From contig JAVTVJ010000033.1 in assembly GCA_034509425.1 (NCBI GenBank), forward strand, positions 2,728,001 through 2,792,000: 64,000 nt of DNA. Reading direction: 5' to 3'. This DNA is from Eopsaltria australis (Eukaryota > Chordata > Aves > Passeriformes > Petroicidae). The first letter of the stretch is position 1. Each line of letters opens with the position of its first letter. The notes beneath the pieces were generated by a model, which worked only from the letters and a program-made list of their open reading frames with translations, was not told the origin of the DNA and searched no databases. The translations under genes were made by a program, and so were the position numbers. Below, in pieces: positions 38,501 through 49,310 of the stretch.

Positions 38501-40330
38501 AAGGGTTAATTTCTGTAATATCAAGTTCCCTCAGAAAGACATAAGAAACCTAAAAATACTATAATACTGAAGTATTATAAATGCGTATCAGTCCAAACAT
38601 ATATTATTTTAATGAAAAACACTTACAAATTAAATATAACTTTAATGAATACTGCTACTGATTTAATTCTTGCACCTCAATGCTTTCCAAAAGACAATGT
38701 TGTTCTACTTGAGTAAAGTTTCTTTTAGAGCATTTTCTATTAAACAGCAAGCACCTGGGGAGCACTTGGAACAAAAATAAACTGATCTCAAGGACATCAA
38801 AAGGGTTTGGTTTTTTCAGGTTTATTGTAGAACTTAACAAAATAAAAATTGAAAATGGGTTACATAAGACTATTCTCTTCAAACCTGCATACTAATTATA
38901 CATGTGTACTTCTGTAGAAAACACACGGTAGATTCTGGGCATTCTTCCTAAATATTGCTTGGAAAAAGTGCTTGTGAAGACAGATTTCTTTCTTTTCCTT
39001 CTATTCCTCAGATGTGAAATAATCTCATACACCAAAGAACAGTGACGGAGCCAGGAGAGAGGGACCTTAATTTAATTGGGTGCTCTGAATTGCTGCATAA
39101 ATATTTCCATCGCTGACCTTGGCAACAAAGGGTGATTTCAATCACTGTTGAAAATGCCTGTTTCTCTCTGACAATAAGAACTGCTCAGACTTAAACACCC
39201 ACATTTGTTTTAATCTAAGATAGGGTAGATGAATCTCTTACTGTTGACTCCTACTGAATTGCATGTTAGATGTGAATGAGAGAAATGGCTACCACCTGTC
39301 CTTCTTCCCTGATTTTGCTTCCCTATAAACATGGATTCGTTAATATCCAGAAGTTTCTGACCAGCCAGATTGATGCATTAGAAAGAGCCACAGTTGACTG
39401 CTGCTCAGTTTTAGGACTAAATTATAAACTGCAGTAGTTTGGGAGGTTGGAGAGGATCAATGTGGACAGGTCAGGGTGACAAGTGCTTTAGCAAACCTAG
39501 TTTCAATGGCTACTTTATGTTAGTCAGCATGGGAAGTTACAGGATTGTAATAGTTGGCATGAATTCAGCCTATCAGTATGATACTCCAAGCTGTGTGGAT
39601 CAGCCCTGCATAAAATGCAAGCTTGTCTGCTAAACCGTATTTTTCACAATTCTATTGTGAGCAAAACATTTCTGGATATCCTTCTGAATCCCAACAATGC
39701 GTTAATAGTGACTGACAAGTTACCTAGGGTCCCATCAAGAAATCCTTCCAAGCAGGTACATCAATCCTGACTGCAAGTACCCCTGTTATCCTCTCACAAA
39801 TGCCATAATGCATCACTAGGTTACCCTATGTGTCATCTGGAAAGCTGGTCTTTCCTTTGGTGAAGAAGAGAAAAACAGGTCTTATGTTAAGCATTGAAAG
39901 CTTGCCCCTTCAAGCAGTTATAGGTCAAATGATGAATGAGAAAGTTCAGTCCTGCTCCCTTCTCTGGCTGACCATATACTGAACTGCACAAGCAGTCAAA
40001 AAATAAAGTTATGTAAAGATGGGAAGACACATCCATGATCCAAAAGGGAAACAAATTGCACCACAAGCCAGTAGGTGACTGGCTGACACCAGATGCTAAT
40101 GAAAGAGGAGCTTTGCTACATCCTGGGAAGACCCTGCCTCTGTACACTTCAGCAGAAAAGAAGAGGATAAAGATTGTCATGATCACCTGGTTGCCGCATG
40201 TCAGTAAAGGAGTGACATATAAGTTCACTTTCCTTTTCATGTACTCATTATATGATGCAATTCTTGCATACACTTTTGTGATATACTGGTAGAATTATTT
40301 TCTTTTACTTACATTTATTTTTAATTTTCA
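35526..40330. other. No gene recognised; AT-rich unique sequence
   Basis: Unique AT-rich sequence with an A/T-only patch (35814-35842), T18 at 38209-38226 and an A-rich patch (38470-38506). Frames of 92-128 codons on the minus strand (for example 39887-40273) lack motifs. The block 39050-39160 has CNE-like composition but no further support. Confidence 0.4.
38209..38226 (+). repeat. T18 homopolymer
   Basis: Eighteen consecutive T; low complexity. Confidence 0.95.
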
Positions 40331-40480
40331 TGTTACTTTATTTGGGCATATGTAATCCCCCACCTCTCTCTTCACTTATATAAAATCAGGTTTCCCCTGT
40401 TTATGAGCCTTGTATCAGGATTAAGAGAAACAATAAAGTAATCTGCTGAATAAATTTTTGTATAACTTATCTTTGCTGAG
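40331..40480 (+). promoter_or_regulatory. TATA-like box followed by a poly(A) signal, possible solo-LTR remnant
   Basis: CTTATATAAAATC (40375-40387) resembles a TATA box, and CAATAAAG (40431-40438) lies about 50 bases downstream. This spacing is typical of the promoter and poly(A) signal inside a retroviral LTR. I could not find TG...CA ends or a target duplication, and both motifs are common in AT-rich DNA. Confidence 0.2.
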
Positions 40481-41632
40481 GGAAGAAATTTACAAGTAGC
40501 CAATGTGTATTGTTGGAGTGACTTTCCATTCAGATTTCAGAACTTAAAGGACAGAGAGCATGGGGTGATTCTTTGTGTGTCTGAGCCTGATCCTACCAGC
40601 CCTCCTGGCCACTGTGGTTATTAGCAAGACTATGTGGTATAGGTTTCCCAGGGAGGATGGAAGGGGAAAAGGAAATTCCTTACTTCCTCCTTTCTTTATT
40701 CCTGGTAAAAGCATTTCATTATTTTGAGTCTTTTTGTTCCTTTCCCTCCCAATGCCATGTACTGTCTTGTCCAAAAACCCCAACAGCTCAGCATAGAAGT
40801 AGATAGGTGGTCTGAGATAACTGTGGTGAAGTTGAGGCTTCTCCTCTCCTGGTGAGAAAAAGTAATCAGGCAGCTCTTAAAGTTTCTGCCTCAGGATCTG
40901 TTTTTCTAAGACACTGAAAACATGCACTGTCAAGACAGTTTGGAACACAAGCGAAGGAGTGAATAAAAAGTGCTGAGATCCTGTTCATCTTGCCTAACTT
41001 AAGCTGCTTAAATCAGGTATCTAGTCTAATACAAAGTTTCTCCCAGCTGACAGAGGGAAACAAGGGTATAATCCAGAGGTTGTAGTCCTATCCAAGGGTA
41101 TTAAAACACAGGAATAAACTGTTCTCTGGAATTGCCTACTTGCACTAGCTTAAGGAAGAACCTAATGGCAATGTACAAAATTCTTAACCTTCTAGTTGGT
41201 TACATTTGAGTGGAATGTATGTCTTTTCCAGTACTCCTTCAGATTCTCTAATTTGCTTGTCTTCATAATTAGGTATTAAATTATTTGCTTTTTCAAAAAA
41301 CTTCTTAAGTTGCATTACTAATTTATATCCATGTTATAATCTTGATACAGGTGACAACTTAGACGAAATAGATCTAACCCTGACTATAAAGGTGATATGA
41401 TACTGTTGCAACCTGCCCTAGAAGGTGAGTAACACAGCTTCTTAATAGATCCCTTGGAGCAGATTAGAGTGAAATGACACTGAATGGTCTTTGTTTGTAA
41501 AAATATATGTGTAGAGTTTATTGTAGAACAATTTGGTGGTAATGAAAAGCAGGTATGTAGCTGTGTTGGTTGTTGCTATCCATAGTGATATGGCAATATA
41601 AAAGAATAAAAATATTACTTAAGAAAATGCAC
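40481..41632. other. No gene recognised
   Basis: Unique sequence; nothing assignable on either strand. Confidence 0.4.
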
Positions 41633-41666
41633 AAGGAAGGAAGGAAGGAAGGAAGGAAGGAAGGAA
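41633..41666 (+). repeat. (AAGG)n microsatellite
   Basis: Eight perfect AAGG units. It lies about 30 bases before a GC-richer island. Confidence 0.97.
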
Positions 41667-41689
41667 TAATAATCACCCATGGATATATG

Positions 41690-42110
41690 ACAGCTTGATT
41701 GTCGCAGTTTGTCTGTTGGGAATGCCCAGGTACCTCCCCTGGGGGGAAGCTTTCAGTCCTCTGGTAGAAGGCCTCAGAAATGAGTCTGGGCACACTTCAG
41801 GGGTCTTTAATGATTTATGGCACTTACTAAGACATGACATCTGCCCCTCAGTCAGCGTAGTTAAGCCAGCTGTGTCACATCAGACCTTTCCCTGGGGCAG
41901 GTGGGTGGAAGTTTTACAAAAGGGTTGTGTAGGGGAGAGCAACCAGCATGATAAGAGTCACCATCCTGTCCTGCAGCATTTGCTTCTTCATTGTGGCCTC
42001 CAGGTGGTGATGGTTCACCCCCTCTCTTAAAGGCAAGCTAGTCATCACACACCCAAAAACTCACCTCCTCCTTGGAGGGATAGAAACTTGGCTCAGCAAA
42101 GCAGTCTGGA
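41690..42110. other. GC-richer island, unassigned
   Basis: This ~420-base segment is visibly richer in G and C than its surroundings (for example CCTCCCCTGGGGGGAAGC at 41734-41751). It contains a 111-codon plus frame (41695-42030) without recognisable domains. The abrupt composition change suggests an old inserted element, such as an LTR or retrocopy, or a regulatory island. I could not match it to a family. Confidence 0.35.
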
Positions 42111-42899
42111 ACCTCAACAAATTAATCATTAATAGCCCAGTCTCTCCCAGATACCTAACTAGAAATGTTCACTTCAATATTTATTTACTCTCAAGTATTT
42201 TTGGCGATTAAACCACATTTATTTTGACATGATTGCAAATGTAACACCTTGAAAAGTAGGGAGGCCCTGAGATGTAATAGCTGAAGTTATGAAAGACAAC
42301 CCTAAAACAGAATTTTTTGCAAACATAGCCTTCTGCAGAGTCGAAATGATTATACTGATGAATTGCCCATCACATGCAAGATACTCACAAAACTGGTCAA
42401 GATATTAATTTAGATGTTTAAATGTTAACATCAAAATTGACCACTAAATTATCCACCTTGATCCTAATATACAAAATGTCTTATTATTAGCTTTTTTTCC
42501 TAACTGTTTTTCATTAAAGTGTACACTCTTGAAATTAATTTTTTCGTTATTTGGTGCCATCAAGAGATGGCAAATCCACTTCTTCAATTTCTTCCAATTG
42601 TTAATCACCCTTAATTTTTTAAAAGAAATTAAAAATTGTTCAATCTGTGTTATGCCAATACCTAGTTCTTGGTTCATTTTAGGATTTTTTTCCATTGTAA
42701 AGACTGCTTCTGCATTCAGTATTTTCCTCTCCAGAGATACTTCACTTACTATAATAAAGACATTTCTCTTGTCTTTGATCAGCTAAAAAGAGTAATTTCC
42801 TTAACTTTTTCACTGTATGAAATAGCTCTCCAGCTCGTGAATCATTTTTAATGCTCATTTCTTCTCTCCAGCCTTTGACATTCTTTTTTTTTTTTCCCA
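42111..42899. other. No gene recognised
   Basis: AT-rich unique sequence; short frames only. Confidence 0.4.
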
Positions 42900-43150
42900 G
42901 ATGCATTTCATGCTGAAGTTATCAGCTGAGAGCAGAGATTTTGATGCATTCTGTCAAATGAATGAATCTCCCCAAGCATTTTCAGATGATTATTTATAAG
43001 TATTGCCATGTGAACTGCAAATCAGCAAAGCATGCATGGGTAATTAATGCCCATTTCATATGAAATATGAAGAGTAAACATCATTAATTTGCTTTGCATA
43101 AAAACCTTTAAAAATCAGCATAAGCATTTAATATTTTTTCATGCAGATAG
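42900..43150. promoter_or_regulatory. Candidate conserved non-coding / enhancer-like block
   Basis: An AT-rich block dense in homeodomain-like cores (TAATTAAT at 43031-43038), an ATTTGCAT-type octamer on the minus strand (TTTGCATA near 43094), a 14-bp palindrome ATTTCATATGAAAT (43053-43066) and the inverted pair ATGGG...CCCAT (43026-43030 and 43050-43054). Such clusters are typical of developmental enhancers. Conservation cannot be judged from one sequence. Confidence 0.25.
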
Positions 43151-45032
43151 AATTTCTTTAAACTTCTCACCTCCACATCTTAAGGAATATGTCATTCATT
43201 ATCATACGTACTGTGTATAAAAGGGTGACCAAATAATAAAACAGTGACCACTTTTTTTTCTGTAATGTGTAGCAATGGATTATTCTTCTGTAATCCTAAA
43301 CTTCTAGAGGAAGAAACACTGCTGCTTTTCACAGCATTTGTTGATACATTTAACTTCATTTAACTTCAGAAACAGTCAACAACACCCTTATAAAATTAAG
43401 ATCGCATGTAGAAAATAGTAGCAGAAAAAAGACTAACAGAAAGATGGATGAAATGACAAAACCATAATTCCTTCAATTTTTCAGAAGTCCAAAAATTTTC
43501 ACTGCTTGAATGTTCTTTTAAAAGACATTCCACAAGTTTAGATTTGTCGAATTGTTCTTAGGAAACTATTCCCACACAGACCTACCCTACTTCTTTTATG
43601 AATACTAAGAATCACACCAAAACATTACAAATAGAATTGACCTCTGCCATTCTTGAGGGGCTGTAGGGTAGGAACTATCTTTCCTTTCTCTCTGTTTACT
43701 TCTTTTGGTGCTCCATCAGTATAAGCAACATCCTCAAAATGGAGAAACAAATTGGTTAATAAGTCAGAAGGAGAAGGACTTGTGCAAAATAAGGAAGATA
43801 TTATATTTACTTGTTTTCTCTTAAATCTAAAATCCAAAGGGATTTTCTGAAGCATGGCCACTTTTTCTAACTTTGGAGACAGCTGGGACAGAGCAGTTCT
43901 GCACATATTGAAACTTGTACATTCTTCAAAAGTCTCAGCCTCATTGTGTCATTTCTGCCTCCCAGTTTGAGTAGGCATCCCATATACTTTAATGCTTGGA
44001 CTTCAAGCCTTTCTAACTTGACTTGAAGATACTTATTTTTTGAGTGTGGTAAAGCAATCCTGCAGAAGTCTTGGATTGTGGTCCAGCTTCAGCTGTGTAA
44101 GTAAAAGCCTGGATTTACAGCGGACTGCTGTATGTGGACTGCTAATTTGAAAGACTCTGGAAAAGAAACAAAACAACAAAGTATTAAAATACAGCTAGAA
44201 GACTGAGAATGTTTTGTAACCAAAACAAATGAAAATTGTTTTCAGTGATAGAAGCTATATTTTGGAGGAATCTCTGCCTTCAGCTACTTCCCCAGCTACA
44301 GGCAATAGTTAATCAGAGATGTAAATTTTGAGTCTTATGGCCACAATAAGGAAATATATTAAGCTTGAACTTAATTGAAACTCTTTAGAATAAAGTTCAA
44401 AAGTGAACAACATTCAGATTTTTTCCAAAGTGTCAAAATATCAATTTAATTTCCAACATTGCTAGACCTGTCTTACCCTCTCTTGGCATCTACAAAGGGA
44501 TCCAGTATTGAGGAAATAAACCATCCTATACACCTTCTATGCTCTCTTACCATGCCTGTATTCCCTTTCATTAATGCAGTAATGTAGAAGAAGCCACCAG
44601 CACCCTTATTTGACTATGTTATACAGTTCTGCTTTATAGAAATGGGATATAGTGATGTTTACCTCTGGAAAAAAAATACAGAATGAGACAAGAATTTTCT
44701 ATATATTATAAATAGCAAGAGAGAATCCCAATAGATGAGCAGCTATATTCAGCCTCTGAGTTCTGTAGCACTCCAGAAACCACTCAACTTTCTGGCTTCT
44801 AGTTCATGAAATCTTCTGAGTTCTTTAAGTGAAGCCTTGTATTGATGTGGTGGTCATCTCTTATTCCAAATACTGCATTGCAGGATGCTAAATAAAATAC
44901 TGAAATGGTAAATGTAAATATAGGCCATTCTAGTCCACAATATGAGAAAGCTATAAGTATTTTTATTCAGTCATTTGCAAATAAAATTATTAATATATGC
45001 AATTGTATTTCTAATTATTTACTACGAGTTAA
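43151..45032. other. No gene recognised
   Basis: AT-rich unique sequence. The 93-codon minus frame at 43625-43906 has no recognised motif and no convincing splice context. Confidence 0.4.
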
Positions 45033-45151
45033 TTTTTTTCTTTTTTTTTCTTTTTCTTTTTTTCTTTTTTTCTTTTTTTTTCTTTTTTTTTGGTAAGCAT
45101 GTGTGATTCCTGTAATTGCATTTTTTCTTCTGCTTTTTTTTTTTTTTTTTT
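45033..45151 (+). repeat. Two T-rich tracts, each followed by GGTAA
   Basis: A T-rich tract with single C interruptions (45033-45091) and a pure T18 (45134-45151) are separated by 42 bases of mixed sequence. Each is followed directly by GGTAA. The shared junction suggests either a local duplication or coincidence. Minus-strand lysine-rich frames here are artefacts. Confidence 0.85.
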
Positions 45152-47659
45152 GGTAAATGTCTGAGTATACTAACTGAGCAGTGAAATTCAGAGATGTTGA
45201 CTGTGCCTGGAGCACAAAATAGAGCCAGTAATCCAGTAATGGAAGAAAATATCCCATATGAAAGACTTGATGGGTAAGAGAATGTTTAAAATACTTATCT
45301 TTTGTTTCCAAAGCCTTTCAAAGCAAATAAATTAGAAAACGAAAAAGCGGCTATCTGAAGAATAGGATTTGTGGATAACCTGCTTCAGATTATCTCCTAA
45401 AGGTTATCAATCCATTTTGGTCAGGATATAACAGAACACATCCTAGTTCTAAAAAGAACTCTCTCTTCACCCCTTGAACTCTAATTTTACACATTTTGCT
45501 AGTGATTTATTTAGTTTTTAGCCCTCTGAAACATCTGGTGAAAGAAGTTGTTGAAGAAAGTATCCTGGTTTTGATAGAGTTGTCATCTGTTCTGTTCTGA
45601 CTCATTTTATGCTCCACCTGCTTTGCCATACTGAATCACATTTAACACCTCTTTGAAATATTGCTTAAAAACCATTCAAATACTAATTAAAATGTGTACA
45701 ATGAAGGGGTTTTCCTCATATTAATACAAAACTGTAAAAATTATTTTATGCAAGATCTAGAAGCTCTTTTGTCAGAACTGAAAGTGGCATATTTTTCTCT
45801 TTCATATATTTCCAATAAAGATTATTTTTCAAAGAAGATGTAGCCATTCTAGTTGATGTGTGGTGACATTGATATGCTAATATTTTTATTCTGAAATAGG
45901 TAGAAATGTAGTGTTAAAACCAGAGAAAAAAAATCAGAAAGAGGTTTCTGTCCATTTAACTGATAGAATGATGCTTCCATTTATTCTGAAGATTTACTAG
46001 CTTCTCAAGTTGTTCTAATTTAATGGATTTCTCTTCGAAGTAGGTTTCTACTAAGTCAAAATAAGCATAACAGAATTCAGCTCTGGATGTTTTGATCATT
46101 TTTTAAATGGAAGGACATTCATTGTTGGAGTGTATTGAGTAATACACTGGAATAAAATGTCAGATCTGAACATGTGTATTTATAGACATTTTTATCCAGG
46201 GTGACACTATTTTTCATGTATCCTATCTTCTTGTAAATTCTTTCTGGTACTATTAATGTAAGTGTCTGGTATTTATTTTTGCCTCTTGCTATATCCACTG
46301 TCATATGTCTACATTGTTCATATTCTGCACAAAGAAAGCAAGGAACACAAAGAATTTAAGTCAAACTCAAAACAAAAGACAGAGAAAAGCAAAGCCAAGA
46401 AGGAATCCCTTAGTGTTTCTTATCATCAAGTAACAAATTATCACTTTGGCTTTCCCCCCTCATTAGCGAGGCTAAATAGCAGTACTTTGTTGCCAATGGG
46501 TAAGTAAGAATTTAGTCTCACTTTACATGAAGATGAAAAGTAAAACCACTTTGCCATGACCCAGAAGCTCCATCAGACTGAATAAAGAATGAGATAAATA
46601 ATGCAAGCCACCTAAACTAGGATTTTTTATTAACCACATTTAAATATTCTTTGATCTTGCTCTCTGACTCCTGCTCTCAGTACCATGTGAGAGACTGGCT
46701 GGGGGCAAAGCTAAAGATATCCCCCTGAACAAATAGATTGTTGTCTGTGATCATGGAATATATTAGCAGACATTCTACTGACGTGAAAACTTGCACATCC
46801 TTTAGTCTCCAAACTGCTACTGGTTATGTGAAGAGCAGAGTGAACTGTAGCAGTTAAAGAGCTGAATAGAAAAAAACAAAGATGCAAATTGTTTGGGGTT
46901 CCTTAGGTTATCTAGTAATGAAGTACTCTTTGCTGGGGAGGTTTAAGATTTTCCTGGTTTGCTTCTTAGTATGTGTTGACAGCCGCTCAGTTTCTCACCT
47001 GTTTCTTAGTGGTTGTAAATTTGGTTCCTACTCTCAGAAGATCTATGCCATGGATCTGCTTGCAGGTCAGACCTTTTCTGATTTGCATCTGTAGGAACAA
47101 TAGCAGCACATGATCAAACTCTTCCAGGACCCAGAACATCTCATGTTCTATTTTTCTATGGAGGATGGGTGTTGACTTTATTTTGTTTTTCTTCTTTTCT
47201 TCATGACCTGGAGAATCTAGATCTAACACTATCTTACAATATCTGGAGGACGCTATGGTAAATTCTTGTCTAGAGCAAGATGCAGCAACAGTTTCTTGTG
47301 TATCTTTTTCCCCTCTGAGACCATATTCCATTTTCTGTTTCTGCACAGGATGGATTGCCTAACCTGATCTTTTGAGCAATCCTCATTACCCAGAAAGAAA
47401 GTAAAAGAGCAAATCACACTACCCTGGCTGGAATAATCTCTTCAAATTTATGAGTCATAGGAGTGAAGGGGAGCAGGAAGGTTCTCTCTGATTCTGCACA
47501 GTTATCCTGTAACATGTTACTAAGTATAAAGAGATGGTTGTCTTCAGAAATACTCTTACAGTGTGAAATGTCATGTTCTTTTCTTATGTTACTTCCTGTT
47601 CAGTAGATAGAATTTATATTTAGACTGGTAGTCTATTTCAGAGTTTATTGCATTGAAGT
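45152..47659. other. No gene recognised
   Basis: Unique AT-rich sequence. The 119-codon minus frame at 46987-47346 has no family features that I recognise. Confidence 0.4.
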
Positions 47660-48415
47660 GTTTTTTAAGAGAAGTGTTCCAGAGATGGAAAAGCAGACAA
47701 ATACCTGTTGAAAGCTACAAAGACATTGCCAGGATGTCCAGAGATGCAGTTAGAAAAGTAAAAGCTCATCTTGAATTGAAATTGGCCAGAGGTGTCGAAA
47801 CCAACAGGATGATAGATTGTGTCAAAAGGCATCATCAACAGAGATAAAAAAGTCATCATCCTACCCTACTCAGCATTTGTCAGGCCACATTTGAAGTTCT
47901 CTCTTCAGATTTGATCCCTGCTATGCAAAAAAAAGCAGTGGACAGGCTGGAAGGGGTCCAGATAAGGGCCACATAGATGATGAAAGGACTCAGAAATCTG
48001 ACATGTGAGGAAAAGCTGAGAACTTTTTGTTTGTTCAGTCTTGAGAAAAGAAGGCTTAGTGGAGACCTTATCACCATGTTCCAGTATTTCAAGGGTGGCT
48101 CCAAAGACGACAGAGACTCCCTTTTTCACAAGTAGTCATAAAAGAGACAAGGGATAATGGAAACAAGCTACTCATGGGGAGATTCTGATTGGCCAGGAGA
48201 GTAAATTTTTTCACTTTGCAATGCCCAACCATAGTAATAATATCCCATGGAAGTGGTGAATTCCCAAATGTAGCATACTTCTACAGTTCAGTTGGACAGG
48301 GTGCTGGGCCATCTTGTCTAGACTGTGCTTTCACCAAGGAAATTTATACCAGATGGTCCTTGAAGTCCTTTCCAACCTGGTATTTTTTGATTGTAAGATT
48401 CTATAATGACAATGG
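47660..48415 (+). mobile_element. CR1 LINE with internal deletion (EN-RT linker joined to ORF2 C-terminus)
   Basis: 47690-47850 encodes, in one frame, segments such as SYKDIARMSRDAVRKVKAHL and ELKLARGVE, the charged linker that in CR1 ORF2 precedes the reverse transcriptase. At about 47850 the sequence jumps to the RT C-terminal part: CAGCATTTGTCAGGCCACAT (47871-47890), GGAAGGGGTCCAGATAAGGG (47950-47969), AAGCTGAGAACTTTTTGTTT, GTTCAGTCTTGAGAAAAGAA and GGAGACCTTATC. It ends with the tail TCCTTGAAGTCCTTTCCAAC (48357-48376) and ATTCTATAATGAC near 48400. The whole RT core (roughly 1 kb) is missing, so it is dead. The deletion may have arisen during reverse transcription or later. Confidence 0.75.
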
Positions 48416-48547
48416 CTCATATGAAAAGTTGAAAGAAATTAAGCTGTCATGGTTTAAGATGTTATATCCTCTCATGGATTACTAGTTAGATAAAAAATAA
48501 GACAGAGGCACAAGGAAAAAGAAACAAAAGCAGCATCACAAATAATT

Positions 48548-49310
48548 TTTTCCTGGCCCTATTCAGCCTATTCATAAATTATCTGGAAAAGGTAGTAAGC
48601 AGTAAAGTGATATTGAGTGGCTGGAAAATAAAATATGAGATGAAATTCAGTGTCAATAACTACAAAATAATGAATATGTGGGTAAAAAGTTAATTTATTA
48701 TATACAAAAAACTGAGACCTGAATTATCTATTACCATTCAGGAAAGAGCTCTTGCTGTCATGGTGAATAGTTCTTTGTAAATGTTAGCTCTGTGCTCACT
48801 GGCACTCAGTAAGGCATGCTAAGAATTATTATGAAAAGATTAGAGAACACAAGTGAAAACAGCATTATATCAGTGGATAATCCCATGACGAATACACATC
48901 TACAACTTTCTGTGAAGGTCTATTCAGGCTTCCACTTTCTCAACTTCAAAATATATGAAACTTGAAAAGGTGGTTTGGCAAGGATGATAGGAGACATAGA
49001 AAACTTTGTTATGACAAGCAATTAAACAGGCATGGAGTGTGTAGCCTGGAAAATAGAAGACTGAACAGACTGTTGTGATAAAGACTTGTAAAATCATGAA
49101 TGGTATGAAAGCAGTGAATAGCATATGGATTGGGGCAATTACTATTTCATCAAATGAGAGTAACTGACAAATTTTGAAGAAAGGTCAGGAATTACTTTTC
49201 CATATAATAAGTAATTACACTGTGGAAGTCATTGATGCAAGATGTGGATGACAAAACCCTCAAGGGAGTTCAAAAGGAGTATCAAACAAATTAATGCAAG
49301 AAAGAGTTAT
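48548..49310 (+). mobile_element. Ancient CR1/L3-like LINE (RT C-terminus to ORF2 end)
   Basis: Colinear blocks match an older CR1 type common across amniotes. ATTCATAAATTATCTGGAAA (48570-48589) is the 'F.NDLE' block and GATGAAATTCAGTGTCAATA (48639-48658) the 'MKFNV' block. CATTCAGGAAAGAGCTCTTG (48736-48755) corresponds to 'QERDLGV', and AAAATCATGAATGGTATGAA (49090-49109) to 'KIMNGV.KV'. The remainder reads AATTTTGAAGAAAGGTCAGG, AATTACTTTTCC, CACTGTGGAAGTCATTG and GGGAGTTCAAAAGGAG. Heavily mutated, without a frame. It starts about 130 bases after the end of the younger CR1, in the same orientation. The 3' tail is not clearly visible. Confidence 0.65.

Noticed and set aside
39887..40273. 128-codon minus-strand frame
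   Set aside because: No recognisable motif, and the opposite strand is open to a similar extent (85 codons at 40035-40292); treated as chance.
43625..43906. 93-codon minus-strand frame considered as an exon
   Set aside because: Composition is moderately protein-like, but I saw no consensus splice sites, motif or homology I recognise.
46987..47346. 119-codon minus-strand frame
   Set aside because: I considered an exon or a retroelement piece, but found no conserved motif and no splice-like borders.
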